64,000 nucleotides of DNA, from the NCBI GenBank assembly GCA_013115145.1, contig JAAPAO010000112.1, positions 1 to 64,000 on the forward strand, read 5' to 3'. The stretch comes from Perkinsus chesapeaki. Its lineage: Eukaryota; Perkinsozoa; Perkinsida; Perkinsidae. Below the pieces are notes generated by a model. It saw only the letters and a program-made list of their open reading frames with translations, did not search any database and had not been told where the DNA came from. Position numbers and translations under genes: made by a program. Shown here piece after piece: positions 10,690 to 22,533 of this stretch; the stretch's first letter is position 1; each line of letters opens with the position of its first letter.

Positions 10690-12716
10690 ATGGCGGCGGA
10701 GGCGGGGGCAGTTCCTCTCGTATTACCTGGACGTAGCTATGATAGAGCTGGGCAATTAGGTAGTATGGTAGTAGGGTTAATAATAGGGAATAATAGGTGA
10801 GGGGTCCTATGGGGCCGTATTAACGGTATATGAGACTGATACTGGTATTGAATATGCAGCTAAGAGATTTGAGGTAATTAATATCCATTATAATTAAATA
10901 TATTATTAGTTAAATGAAGATGATGGTTGTACTATGAGTAATGGTGCTATTATAGAAGTGTCCTATTTAAGTGCTATTAGATCAGCTAATATTGAAGGCA
11001 TAATATGTTTAGTAATAATAATAAGGTTTGTTATTATAATAATATAAGATTAGGAGGATATATGTGAATTAACTGAGGAAGGTGAGAATATATTATGTGC
11101 TGTATTACCTAAATATACATGTAATTTAGAGGATGCTATTAAAGGTAATATCCCTTATTATTATTATTATTATACCATCGTCCTATTGTGGTCAGGTGTA
11201 GCACTTACATCAAACCGTATAAGGTTATCAATAGCTTTAACTATCCTAGAGACATTATCAATATTACATGATAATGGTGTTGTACATAGGGATATCAAAA
11301 GTGCTAATATTATGTTAACAGATGATCTAAGTCCAGTAATAATAAGGACCGTATAGTATTATTTATATTATTATAAGGTACTTATAGACTTCTCATTAGC
11401 TAAATATATGCCTAATGTTACCGATACCACTACACATACTACTACTACTACTTCACTACCAAATAGTATGGGTAAACATACAGTATCAGTAGGCACTCCT
11501 ACGTATATGGCACCTGAACTAGTTGAAGCAGCAGCTAATGGTAATGCAATAAGGTATAATATATTGGATATCATTGATATATTAATGATGGATATAGTTA
11601 CGATAATAGAGTTGATAGCTGGTCTATTGGTGTAGTATTATTAGAATTATTCACTGGTAAGGCTAATAGAGTATATAGGAGGATATAGTAATAGAGTAGG
11701 TAAAGTAATAGAGGAATGTAAAGATAAAGCTGCATTTAAAATGATAGCTGATACTAAATCACGTATGTCTGATAAACCAGTACCATCTATTATTAAAGCA
11801 TTATTAGAAGTAGTAATGTGATAAGGTGGTGAGGTAAAGTATACCTAGGTGGACCCTATACATAGGATAAGATGTAAAGAGGCATATACAAGGTTAATAG
11901 AGTGTAGTAATAATAAGGAGAATAAACAACAACATAGTAATAGGGGACAATTTGAGTTGAATCATTTACGGTATTATTATGATGATTATCAGCGATGATG
12001 GTAGATGATAAAAGAATTGTTAACTGTTTTGGTAACTATACAGTAGCACCTCCAAAGAAGGGAAGTGTACAAGATTTGGACGTGTTAAAGGAAATAAGAA
12101 GGTTTTATCATTTATTAGAGATGAGTAATCCAACAACTATTAAAGCAGCTATGTAAGTTGGTTACATCATAAAGAGGAGGAGGATGAGGAGGGTTACTAT
12201 AGGTACTTTAACTCCCTATTCAACCAGTCAACCAACAAACATAGTAACATACCAGCGCCTTTACCATTACATTTAATATTGTTATCACAGAAAATCTATG
12301 AGCCTCAATCATTAGGTAGGAAGGAAGCATCAACTGAGGGGAGAAGGGAGCGGCTTATGGTTATAGATTTGGTGACCATTGATGAATTTGATGATAATGA
12401 CCCTAACCTACAGGACTTTGATATAGATGAGTATATGGCAGATGAAGTTAATATAATGAAGGCTGCTAACTGGTATTAAATTATGTATCCTGGGTATTGG
12501 ATATGTAATAATAGGTGTTGTCTAGTAGTACCAGTATCATCTAAAGAAGAGGGGGATAGTCTTATTGGGAATACTGTAAGGAAACATAAAGCACTTAAAG
12601 GTAAAAGGAAAAGGAAGGAGGAAAAACAAGCAGAAAAGAGGAAACAAAGAAGGGAAGCGGTTAAGGAGGATGGAAGATCTGACGATGATGACGAGGATAG
12701 TGATTGGTATGAATAA
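10690..12716 (+). CDS. Serine/threonine protein kinase with DFS in place of DFG
   Basis: Exons split by short AT-rich introns give a protein kinase domain: the Gly-rich loop GEGSYGAV (near 10799), AAKRFE with the VAIK-type lysine (near 10858), the catalytic loop HRDIKSANIM (near 11285), DFSLAK (near 11389), the activation-segment end GTPTYMAPE (near 11493), then WSIGVVLLELFTG (about 11620-11660) and an Arg of subdomain XI in RIRCKEAY (near 11870). DFS replaces the usual DFG; the metal-binding Asp is kept. Past the domain, introns of canonical form (for example the 50-nt one after IKAAM near 12152, and 12473-12514) join a C-terminal extension that is acidic and then strongly Lys/Arg-rich, ending DWYE at 12716. 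One join near 11990 is unresolved. The kinase group cannot be told. Confidence 0.85.
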
Positions 12717-12837
12717 TTAACAAATACATGACTCAATCATTTCTATTTATGATATGTTGGATTTAGTTTGTGTATTGGTATTGAATGTTTTAAGTGATGA
12801 TGTTCAGTACTATTATTGAGTAAACATTTCATTTCCC

Positions 12838-13556
12838 ATGAGATCATCATCACCATTCACTTTAATGCTAACACTTATTCTTCCATTAGTTCTTATGGCT
12901 GAACCAGAACGTCAGGTTGTCGAACCTAGGATGAAAGTTGGAGGGTAATTAGTGATAAGCATAATAATAATATTAACAAGTATTATCGTAATACTTTTAG
13001 ATTCACTGATAGAGTCCAAGTATCAAATGAATGTAGCCGTACTACTGGACAGGAAGCTGCATCTAATGTAGATGCGTAAGTATACCAATAACTAGTATTA
13101 TGGTTGTTATGTATTATTTAATAGGACCCTCTGTCTTGGGGCATCTAAGGAACAATCTATACTTGATTCAGTTAAAGGACAAGTTGTTGAGATACTTCAG
13201 AAACAAGGGTATTCAGCTCAACTATTAATAATATCGTATTAGCAGCAATCGGTTCAGTTACAATGGTATTGTAAAGAACTTTGAGTTAAAGCTGGTTGAC
13301 TATGCCACTCAAGTGGTTGCTGGTAATAAGAGGTAATTAGTATTTGATGTGTTACTATTAAAGAGTAGGTATCAATCATGACATGCGTGTCCAGCTCATG
13401 CCTCATCGTGATGTGGTCCGTATCCGTGTATTTGAACCATTATATTCCCATGAGAACCAGAACTACGAAGTATCACAGTTAGAGTTTGTTGGAAAGGTTA
13501 ATGATGATGGAAAATATGAAGAGACGGAGAGAGCCATTCGTGATGATTTGCTTTAA
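12838..13556 (+). CDS. Secreted cystatin (stefin/cystatin-family cysteine protease inhibitor)
   Basis: Five exons in consistent phase give about 180 residues. A signal peptide (MRSSSPFTLMLTLILPLVLM) is followed by about 60 residues without clear family likeness and then a cystatin domain. The domain has an N-terminal helix (LDSVKGQVVEILQKQG), the hallmark QVVAG loop in DYATQVVAGNKR (near 13300), and the following strands (HDMRVQLM, VVRIRVFEPL) with the spacing of the family. Cystatins block papain-type proteases through the QxVxG loop. The wedge near the C-terminus is hard to judge. The signal peptide implies action outside the cell or in the endolysosome. A papain-type protease lies 38 kb away in the same window, but nothing shows that the two interact. 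Confidence 0.82.
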
Positions 13557-13699
13557 ATATGATGCCCCATCATTACCTCATTTGATTGTTATTACTTCAT
13601 TATTGATAGACCCAGATTTTTGCCAGACTATTAAGTGTTGTTGAGTATTTCTAGTGATGGGGGGGCTGTTGGTAATAAGCAATAATAGTGTTGGTATAA

Positions 13700-14272
13700 A
13701 TGCATTGTGAAGGTGCAGTGTCACAAAGTGAATGTCAACTTGTTTTCGTATATGGTACACTTAAAAGAGGATTTTATAATTGGGATAAATACTTAAAACC
13801 CGAACAAGGGGCTAAATTTATTGGTAGGATTATCGGCATTCATTCCAAGGATGATCTGTTTTAGCAACTGCCGTAACTATTAACAAATATCCATTGATTG
13901 TTGAGAAGAAATACGGTATACCATTCCTTATAAATAAAGAAGGTAAAGGGCATCATATAGAAGGGTAAGAAGAAGGGTCGTAGAATGTCTTAATATTGAT
14001 GGCTTTATGATGTTAGTGAAGTATTCAGTGTTACACCTGAGTGCTTGAAGGCTTTAGATCAACTTGAAGGTTATCCTAATTGGTATGATAGACATTTAAT
14101 ATCTGTGAAGTGTAGCGATGGTCCACAAGTCCAGAAGGTATTGGTTTATATGCGTAACTTGGTAAAGAGCCCTATGGATTGGGAGAAGGAAGAGGAGGGG
14201 GATCTATACCAGTCTTATACTCTTCAACTTCATAAACAGTTTTATGTAGCTGGACTTGCCGAAAGGGCATGA
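13700..14272 (+). CDS. Gamma-glutamylaminecyclotransferase-like (AIG2/GGACT) protein
   Basis: Three exons give about 160 residues. The N-terminal LVFVYGTLKRGFYN (near 13740) is the signature of the GGCT/AIG2 fold, where YGTLK binds the substrate. The second exon has IEGEVFSV-type sequence spanning a splice junction near 13970; the Glu there is at the expected position of the catalytic acid. It is followed by ALDQLEGYPNWYDR, also typical. Members of this family release 5-oxoproline from gamma-glutamyl compounds (glutathione breakdown or breakdown of gamma-glutamyl-lysine crosslinks). The C-terminal third is less conserved. No targeting signal is seen, so it is probably cytosolic. The exact substrate is not determined by the sequence. 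Confidence 0.82.
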
Positions 14273-14554
14273 GTAGCTCTTGAAGGTATGCGGTGGTTAG
14301 TGACATGCTGCTCCTGTTTCATTGTTTAATTTGTTAATGACTTTGGTTAATAACATTGTTATGGCTATAAACACAATGCTTTATTTGATAATATTTGTTA
14401 TTATTATCAGCAACATTAGACATGTATTGACCCGTTCAATAATAATACATGACATGATCTATTACTTTATACTGCATTATTAGACACTCAAGGTTGTTGT
14501 AGTTAACATGACTAATGATACTAGTTATCAAAAGTGATAAGTGAATAAGTATCA

Positions 14555-15028
14555 TTAGAATATGTCACCAGTCATATAAGTGCTACCAAAGTCGAGGAAC
14601 TCTGCCAACCAATGAAGTATAAATTCAGTTGCTATTGTTGTCAAACCAACAAGTAAGAAGAATGCCAGTATTACTGCCACAAACGTGCCTCTTCCTAAAC
14701 AAGGACAAGTATGAGTAGTATGTCGTATTCTCAGTAATGTCGTAACATCTTACTAACACCACAGAATGTATATATTGCACCAATAAGAAATAACAGTACC
14801 ACAGCACCTGTATAGATATGATATTATTATTATTATCATTAAATTGTTGCTGACTGTACTTGCTCCAAGGACAAAGTCTGTATAAGTATCGATGAGCCTC
14901 ATTATCTTACTCTATAAATATATTAATGTATTAATGAAGTTATGTGTTGTTATTATTACTTTTGTAAATAAACCTGATATATCAAAAGGCAACTTAATGG
15001 ATAAACCATCCATATCAACATTATCCAT
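14555..15028 (-). CDS. Small two-helix membrane protein, unknown
   Basis: Four exons on the minus strand join in frame to about 110 residues. Exon 1 starts MDNVDMDGLSIKLPFDIS, a possible additional upstream exon not being excluded. After TDFVLGAS a first hydrophobic helix (AVVLLFLIGAIYTFCGV) and a second (TFVAVILAFFLLVGLTTI) follow, and the protein ends TYMTGDIF. I do not recognise a family. It shares orientation and style with the next membrane-protein gene upstream at 15210-16897, and the two might be one longer gene if the TAA at 15210 is intronic. I judge two genes more likely. Confidence 0.55.
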
Positions 15029-15209
15029 TATATTAATAACAACAACTGTTATACTATTAACATCATAATCATCATCATTTACCCAACACTAAAGACACTA
15101 TCATCATTATAACATAATAATATTACATGCTCATATCAATAACAACAACAGTGGTACTATAAAACAACAACAACAACAAGACACAGTTGAATATCAACTA
15201 CTTTATACT

Positions 15210-16897
15210 TTATATAGGATGTTTTTCATCATATGCATCAGATTCCAAGAAGAATGCAATTATACCAAACTTCTCTTTAATAGCACCCTTTAGCCTATCC
15301 CACACTTCTGGTACTGCATCATCAGTTATATATGATATACCAGCTATAATAAAAATAAATAATAATATCATAGTAAAGAAGGTAGCTGTACCTAATCACT
15401 ACAATCATTCTTGTTGTGGTGTTTATGAGGCTTACGGGCTCCAAAGCAAGCTGCAATTAATAGGATACTAAAAAAGGTAATGACAGAACCTAAAATAATA
15501 TTATTATTGCTACGGTTATATTATATTATTATTACCAACACCGAACAACCATCCGGCATAACTAATCATCACATTCCTCCACCATTCCTACAACGAACAT
15601 TACATCATTTAAAGTTAGGCTAGTTGAGGGAAATACGGTATGAGTTATTATTAACCTACATCTCTTATCCATCCATGTTCAATGAACTGTGATAGAGTAA
15701 ACCCATCAAATACCCATATCCAGAATGAATTAATAGGCCCCGCCATAATAATACTAAATTAACAATAATTACTATTAACACCACCACTATTAAGAGTATT
15801 ATAGAGAAGGAGTATAATCCTTTATTATTATTGCATGCCATCATCAGCTTCAACGCCAACATCAACACCACCATCATTTGAACCATCTTTTGCTTGTTTA
15901 GCTGCTTTAATAAACTTTCTAAAATTATTAACTATTGCTTGAACTGAATTAACTGGATCCAACAATACTGCCCATGGACCAGTAGAGACCTTCGCCAAGT
16001 TAAACTTATATTGGAAGTCTTCAAGTATTCTTTTAGCATAATAAGTTGCACCCAAAAACATAAATAATATGGACCAAAACATAAGTACAGCTACCCATTC
16101 TAGAAGGGAGGAAGTAATGTTAACTTATATGCCACTTACTTAGTCCAAAGAACTTGTAAACTCCACAGAGGAAAATAATAAATAGTAAGCTACCTGAACA
16201 TGGTGTAGTGGGATAATATATGATGATAATGAAGTTACCAAATCCTGTCATAAACTTAGGCCATTTGAAGAAGAATCCTATAAGCCAACTCTGACATAAT
16301 ATAATATTACGAGTTGAAGGAAATATGGTATAATTACATCATCTATCATTTTTCTTAGCTTCAATTGTTTAGCTCTATCAATCCTCTGGAATATCCATGA
16401 TAATGATTTAAAATATATCTAACTCTAACATTTACTATAATCTCCTTAATATTATAATTACCTTCTTATCTTTAGTATCTATTGTAAATCCACCATATAG
16501 TCTTGCATATTTAACATAAGGTAAGGAGTATACCGTTCTCTGATGATAGATAATATTAATTCATACAACATTCCCCCTACCTTAAATGCCTTCCCTCCTT
16601 GCTTTGTTGTTTCCTTCCATATTTTATTCCATATGTTTTCAAAAAAGTTAAGTCTCCTCCTCGGTACCTCATAATCATCACTTACTTCTTCTTCTTCTTC
16701 TTGTTGGTTATAATAATCCCTATAATCAGGTATTTCTATATAAAAAGGGTTATTATCCTAAATGTCATTATAATACCTAATATATAGGTATATATTACTA
16801 CATTAATTATATAGTCGTTGCTAATATAGTCAACTCTATCTAATATATCTAATGCTATAAATACCACCAATAATGATGGTAGTACTATCAAAATCAT
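15210..16897 (-). CDS. Multi-pass membrane protein, unknown
   Basis: At least eight short exons on the minus strand. The start at 16897 is the first Met of a strongly hydrophobic segment (MILIVLPSLLVVFIALDIL); an earlier exon near 16970 is possible. Then come an acidic/basic stretch with NFFENIWNKIWKETTKQG, a helix around SWLIGFFFKWPKF, a helix in SLLFIIFLCGVYKFFGL, another in VLMFWSILFMFLGATYYAK, an amphipathic region (NFRKFIKAAKQAK) and further hydrophobic pieces near 15740 and 15460. It ends DAYDEKHPI. Four to six membrane helices are likely. I cannot assign a transporter family. The 5' end lies about 125 nt from the start of the divergent WD40 gene. Two introns contain related copies of a short motif (see findings). 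Confidence 0.55.
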
Positions 16898-17021
16898 TAA
16901 CAAGTAAAACAACAACGACAACTGACGAGAAGGAGGATCTCAATAATCTAACCAACACTTGCTTACCTTGCATTTCCTCAACTTATCCGCTCTTGCTGTT
17001 GTAGTGGTTGTTGTTGTTGTT

Positions 17022-18352
17022 ATGAATGTTAGTGGTCCTGTATTCACCTTAAGATCTCGTGATACATTATCATCAATTAATGATATTATATTATATAATA
17101 ATACAATAGTAACTGCTAGTAATGATGGTTATATACGTATATGGGATATGGTAGTAATATTACCACCACACAGTAGTAGGTTACTAATATTAGGTAACGA
17201 GAAGGCCTATAAGCCTATTATGTATTAATACTGGTAATACACCTATTAATAGTATAATAAATATTAATAATAGAGATATAGCAGTACAAACTAAGGCCAA
17301 TTCATTATCTCTGTGGCAAGTGGAAGTAGGTAATGGCAATAGTAAAGGTAATATTATTATTAATATTATTATTAACATACACATTAGATTCATCACCTAT
17401 ATGGTGTACCCCTATACCTAAGGCATATACCTTCTGTAAAGCAATACTATTAAAGGATGGTCGTACAATAGCATGTCCAATAACTGAGAATGACATTGGT
17501 ATATATGATGTTAATATTGGTAATTGTATTGATATATTAAGGTAATTATAATAATATTATATATCTAATAATTACACTAATAGAGCACCTACTGAAGATG
17601 GCAAAGATATAGGATCAGCTATAGCGATACGTCAACTAGATGAAAAGGAGAATAATGCCGTTGTAGTAGTATATGAATCTGGATGTAATAATAAAGGAAG
17701 GGTAGAGGGATGATAATGATAGTAATAGGTATAGCAATATTTGATATAACATCTTATGGTTACCCATGCTTAATAACATATATAGATATACCAAATCAGG
17801 CTATAGTAACATGTATGCAAGTGATTGAGAATGAGATATGGATAGGAACTTCTAATAGCTATATATTGATGATGGTAATAGTATTATATAACAATACTTA
17901 TAACATAACCAAAGTAATAATATACATTATACGTTATATAACTTATATACATTATCATTAGTAGGGTAATCCTCTATTAGTAGAGCCTACTAAAGAGGCT
18001 GGTATTGGATGTATAGCAGTCCGAGATGATTTACGTCTAGGTGTTGTTGGCTTATGGGATGGTAACATATCTCTTATTGATATTAAATCACGTACTATAT
18101 ATAATACATATTATCTAATTTTATATAGTATTAGGTACCTTATTAGGACAGTTACCTTTATCACATGATGCTAGTGTTACTAAGGCTATATTCCTACCGG
18201 ATAATCGTTTTGCTCTTGGTAGTACTGATGGACGTGTTACTATATGGAACACTTATCAACATAATAATACTAAGCAAATTCAGCAAGTTTCTTATTACTA
18301 TGTTGTTGCCGAGTTCACTTTAACATATATCTTGTTATTCAGTTTTTCATAG
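17022..18352 (+). CDS. WD40-repeat protein (ASTRA-associated/GNB1L-like guess)
   Basis: About eight exons give a WD40 propeller of roughly 350-390 residues. Clear repeat ends are DGYIRIWD (near 17125), NSLSLWQVE (near 17305), NDIGIYDV (near 17490), AIFDITS (near 17735), GNISLIDI (near 18065) and DGRVTIWN (near 18230), each preceded by a short loop. The small total length, start directly in repeat one and absence of extra domains resemble the GNB1L/ASA1 group, but this assignment is weak. The C-terminus from QQVSYYY to the stop at 18352 does not look like a propeller strand and may be read-through of an unspliced or intergenic sequence. PAM16 starts only 10 nt later. Confidence 0.7.
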
Positions 18353-18362
18353 TGTTGTTAAT

Positions 18363-18948
18363 ATGGCGGTTGGTCCCATGGCTCGGTAGGGATAAGCCTT
18401 CATGAATAATAGTAGTATTATGTTGTTAGGTTGGTTACTAGAGTAGCCTCAGTAGCAAGTAATATGATTGGTAAAGCAGTTGTTAATGCATATAAAGATG
18501 CAGCTAAACGAGCTGCCCATGCTGCTACTTTAGCGTAATAATTAATAAGTATTATTATTAATAATAATATAATAGGGCTGCTAAACGTAAAATGCCGGTA
18601 GAAGATGCACATAAAATACTTGGGGTTGATAATAATGAATTACTTAACCCAGAGGCAAGGGACATATTAGCTGAAGTAATATGCTAAGTATATATAATAA
18701 CTATTGTTATATATGAAGTAATTTAGCACTATAAAAAGTTATATGAACTTAATAATCCTAATCCACCTGAGTTTTATGGTAGTCCATATATACAAAGTAG
18801 AGTAGAGCATGCTTATAAGGTAATATTAGTATTATTATTATACTGTATAATAATAGTATACTATTATTAGGTTGCCTTACAGGAGATTCAACAAAATAGT
18901 AAGAATGCTACTTCTACTACTACCACTGTTAATAACAACAAGCAATAG
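18363..18948 (+). CDS. PAM16: Mitochondrial import motor subunit PAM16/TIM16
   Basis: Five exons with introns at about 18388-18424, 18535-18575, 18676-18727 and 18820-18870 give a protein of about 125 residues. The N-terminus (ARLVTRVASVASNMIGKAVV) is a hydrophobic, basic segment as in Tim16, followed by an Ala-rich linker. The degenerate J-domain has VEDAHKILGVDNNELLNPE and HYKKLYELNNP, then GSPYIQSRVEHAYKVALQEI. This matches the order EAQQILNV...HLFKVND...SFYLQSKVVRAKE of the family. Like all Tim16 proteins it lacks the HPD of true J-proteins. It would sit at the matrix face of the TIM23 channel and restrain the Hsp70 stimulator PAM18. This implies that the organism keeps mitochondrial protein import. 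It is extremely close to the upstream WD40 gene. Confidence 0.9.
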
Positions 18949-19080
18949 CAGCTGCTGCTTTACTACCATTCATCATCATCATCAACATATCCCTTCTGTT
19001 TCTTATTGTATTACTATTCAATATTATAATAATATTGTGTTAATATATATAGTAGTATATAGTTTATTATAGTACTTATA

Positions 19081-19772
19081 ATGAGCACAATAATAACAGG
19101 TAGACCCATAGGTAGAAGTACTGATGATATAGAAGTAGGATCTAATATACAGAATGGTACATGTATACCAAATACTATACTTATAACACCTAAAGCTTAT
19201 AGGGTAGTAAAAGGCTGTTATAAAGCCCCTCCTTCTTCCTTTATTTGATAGATACGGTATAATTGGGTATTTTGGATATATTTATTGTTAATGAGTATTG
19301 TTTGTACTAGTGGTGTATGGGCTGGATTCTTCTACAATAGAAGTGATGACTTGGTATGGCGTATTGCTTTAATACTAATTATTATATTCTTCCTTTCTGC
19401 TGTATTATCCTTTTTTGCACCAGTACGTCTTATATTATTACAGGATAGGATAATTATGGGATCACTTATAGCCACTTTTACTGTTCATTATATTCATATA
19501 GAAGAAGTTATGTTAGTAAGTAATCTATTGTCAATTATTATTCAATTGTCATTATTTAATAGGTTCAAAGTTGCTGTGGTGAAGATGCATTAGATGTAGC
19601 TCAACGTTACCCTTGCCGTACTTTTTTCGGCTTTCCTACCGCTTTTCCTAATTATGTTGCTATAGCTAGTACAAAGTGTACCAGTAATATAATGGTATCT
19701 ACATATAATATGGATGAGCTTGTTAATGATATAAGAAGTATGATATCAAGGTCAAGAATGGTAATGAATTAA
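19081..19772 (+). CDS. Two-TM protein with PH-like C-terminal domain, unknown
   Basis: Three exons with introns at 19204-19251 and 19516-19562, both phase 0, give about 200 residues. The N-terminal 40 residues are soluble. Two adjacent hydrophobic helices follow (VFWIYLLLMSIVCTSGVW and IALILIIIFFLSAVLSFF), then RLILLQDRIIMGSLIATFTVHYIHIEEVMLV, which has the strand pattern of the start of a PH-like or bacterial-PH-type domain. The C-terminus, after the second intron, has several Cys residues and ends in an amphipathic helix. I recognise no named family. It follows PAM16 in the same direction. Confidence 0.6.
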
Positions 19773-20227
19773 TGTGTTGTTGATAATATTAATTATGTTA
19801 ATTGTGTTCATTATCATTAATTACGAATAATATAATACTAGCACCATTGGTGGTACCGCAGTAAATCGGTAACAGAAGACCCCGAGGTAACGCTCCACAG
19901 AAACTCACAGAGTAGGGTCGGATTCTAGAAGGTTTTGGGGGTAAGAGGGTGGAAAGTTGGGCGAATGGAATATGAGAGGGCTGCAAGCTAAGTCAAAGCT
20001 AAGCCGCTCTCAAAGATCAGCTCACGAGGCAGTGTCCAACGTTCCCGACTCAAGATTCTTGCTTCCAACAATGCTTCAGAAGCCCTGTTTGTTTCAACCT
20101 CGATGGAACTGGTGCAACAGCAGTGATTATGTTACAGCATTCTGCTTGTGCCGCACAAGTTGTGGGCCCCACCTATTTCCTTCCTCTTTTTGGCGAAGAC
20201 TTTTGGCTCGCTTTTACCTCTGCTGGC
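19773..20227. other. GC-richer block with no assignable gene
   Basis: Between the PH-like protein and the 3' end of the eIF4E gene, base composition changes from AT-rich to about even. Plus-strand frames stay open for over 100 codons from 19957, but the translations change character at the pyrimidine tract and show no domain. I could not identify a mobile element or gene. Confidence 0.4.
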
Positions 20228-20340
20228 TCAATTTTCTCTCTTCCCCTCCCCCTTTCCCTCTATTCCCTTTTGTCCCTCCCTCCTTCCCTTCCCCTCCCCC
20301 TTTCCCTCTATTCCCTTTGTCTTTCCCTTCCATATATTTA
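20228..20340. repeat. Polypyrimidine tract with tandem duplication
   Basis: The plus strand is nearly all C and T. A block of about 30 nt (cttcccctccccctttccct and following) occurs twice, at about 20239 and 20288. On the minus strand this is a purine run that is read in frame as the C-terminal tail of eIF4E, giving repeats of GIEGKGEGK. Confidence 0.75.
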
Positions 20341-22533
20341 ATGTAGCATTGAATTCAACACTATGTGTATAATAATAATAAGGTTCTGCTTGTGCTTGTT
20401 GAAGTGTAGTATAAGGAACATAGTTAGTATAAGGAACATACATAGTATTATTATTATCATCAGTACTACCAACAATATCATCAGACATATAAAATTGTTG
20501 ATTGTCAATGAAACCATCTATATTATTGTCTTGCATTGCTGCCACACCAGCACATAACCTCCAGTGAGATGCATTACTTCCTATAATTAATCCTACATTC
20601 ATATATTCTACCCAATCTCTTTACTACCTAGCTTCCGCATATTATGGTTAATAGCTCCTCGATGATCCCTGTACTCAACTTCAACGGTTTCCTGCATATC
20701 TTCTGGTGCTATTGACCGTAATTCCCAATCAATAACCTATACCACCACCATTACCACCACCGTAATAACCCTAGTATCAAGCATCACTACTACTACCTCA
20801 AATAGTTCAGGATCAACTACTGAGTTCCATAAGCCAATAGTATTACCTCTTGGACGTACTGATAGGACTATACCATTCTAACAACAACAGCACAATAATA
20901 CTAATATAATTAATTAATATTACCATTTTTTGTGGTGCAGTAAATAAATTACCCAATAATGCTAGAACACATGTTGAATAATAGTCCTTACTATCTGTTC
21001 TACATAACCCTTTTACTACCCAACGTCCTCCTTCCCTATTAACACCATCCATATAGACATATTAGTGATGATGCTGCTATGCTATTATTATTACTGATTC
21101 CTCTCATCTTCCCATGCTGGCTGTATACCATTTTTAAAAACCGATAAAGTACTATATTTAGGTAACTTCATCAGGTCAATAGAATTCCAAAATTGCCAGA
21201 ACTGTTCAACACTCTTTATATCACCTAATATATATCCATACCAACTTTCCCTCACAAATGCCAGTCTACTACCTATCCGGACTAGGCCCCGAGAATACTC
21301 CTCGGAATCTCGTGCCCCAATAGGATGATTAGCATTATTGGACCCAGGATCATACCTAGTATATATATTGTAACTCGTTTATTAATAGTACATTGTACCA
21401 AATGGTAAATGAATCAAATAAAGGAGTACCCTTTATATTATCCTCTTCAACAACAGCAGCAGTAGCCTTAGCATTGTCCTTCTCTTCTATTAATACCTTA
21501 TTATCTTCTATTACCTCATCAACTGTTGTTGGTGTATCATTTACTTCTATAATAATATACTATAATAACATCATATTATCCTTACCATCCTCTTCTATTA
21601 GTATATCTTCCTCCTCATTAGACTTATCATTTTCCTTATCTTCCTCCCCATCTATCCGATCAACTCCTTGTTGTACCTATATTGTCCATACACCCTTCCA
21701 TTATAATATTCTACTTACCTGTTTCCCTCTCCTACGTCTTCTATTCTTTAATGCTTCTGGTGATGCAGGTACATGATGATGATTACTATTTGTTGTTGTT
21801 ATTTGCTCTTGTTGCGGTTGGTTTTCATTATTATTATGTTCCTTAGACGACGTTGTGGTTGCTGTATTATGCGCTTCGGCAAGCCTAGATCTAGCCTTTT
21901 GTTTTGCCTATATTACCAATATTATTATTAATATATTATTAATATATACCTTTAATAATGCTACTGCCTCCCTTGCTGCAGCATTACCACTACAACATCC
22001 TAACCATGGAGGAGGTGCTGCCACTTGATATGCGACAGATGACGAAGAATCGGGATCCCTTCGACTGTAATAATAATATTCTTAATATGGTAATATATAA
22101 TATATTACTAGTTAAGAACAGGAGATGGTTCAGCCTCAGAGTCACTTCGGATACAACTCCATAGGAGGTATCTAATATTAGATTCCAACACTACCATCCA
22201 TCTCCTACTCCCTCCCCTTTACCTGCTCTGGGGACATAATGGTGGACTGGCACTAATACCAGAACGTCTACGTGGGCGACTAGAGCTACGACCTAATGTA
22301 CGTCTATATGGTGTTATTATATATAATGTATATACTTCTTTCACGTCTAGCAGCTGCTTCTTTGATTTGTGGTTCAGTAGCTTCATCATCAGCTTCAAAC
22401 TCTACAATAACAGAGTCAGGTAGGATCTAATTAATAATATCACCCTTCACTAATAACAACAACAACCTACAAATTGTCCATCAATAACATCATCCTTATT
22501 ATCTTCTATGGGTTCTATTGACGTTGCTTCCAT
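20228..22533 (-). CDS. Translation initiation factor eIF4E, long form
   Basis: About twelve exons on the minus strand. The conserved core is complete: FWYDPG-type cap-proximal sequence (TIWYDPGSN), FWQFWNSIDL, LPKYSTLSVFKNGIQPAWED, then GGRWVVKGLC, a helix with YYSTCVLALLGNLF, VLSVRPRGNTIGLWNS and KLGLIIGSNASHW. The tryptophans that stack the cap and the WED acidic residue are visible. A 36-nt intron after RKL (near 20603) is needed to keep frame. The N-terminal extension is unusually long (about 250 residues before the core), charged, and rich in Ser, Gln and acidic patches, with basic RRRRGKQ-like sequence near 21730. The C-terminus reads through the purine repeat. Long eIF4E paralogs are known in dinoflagellates and relatives; cap preference cannot be read here. 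Confidence 0.85.

Noticed and set aside
19957-20346. Plus-strand frame of 129 codons
   Set aside because: Its second half is the translated pyrimidine repeat, and the opposite strand carries the eIF4E C-terminal exon there.
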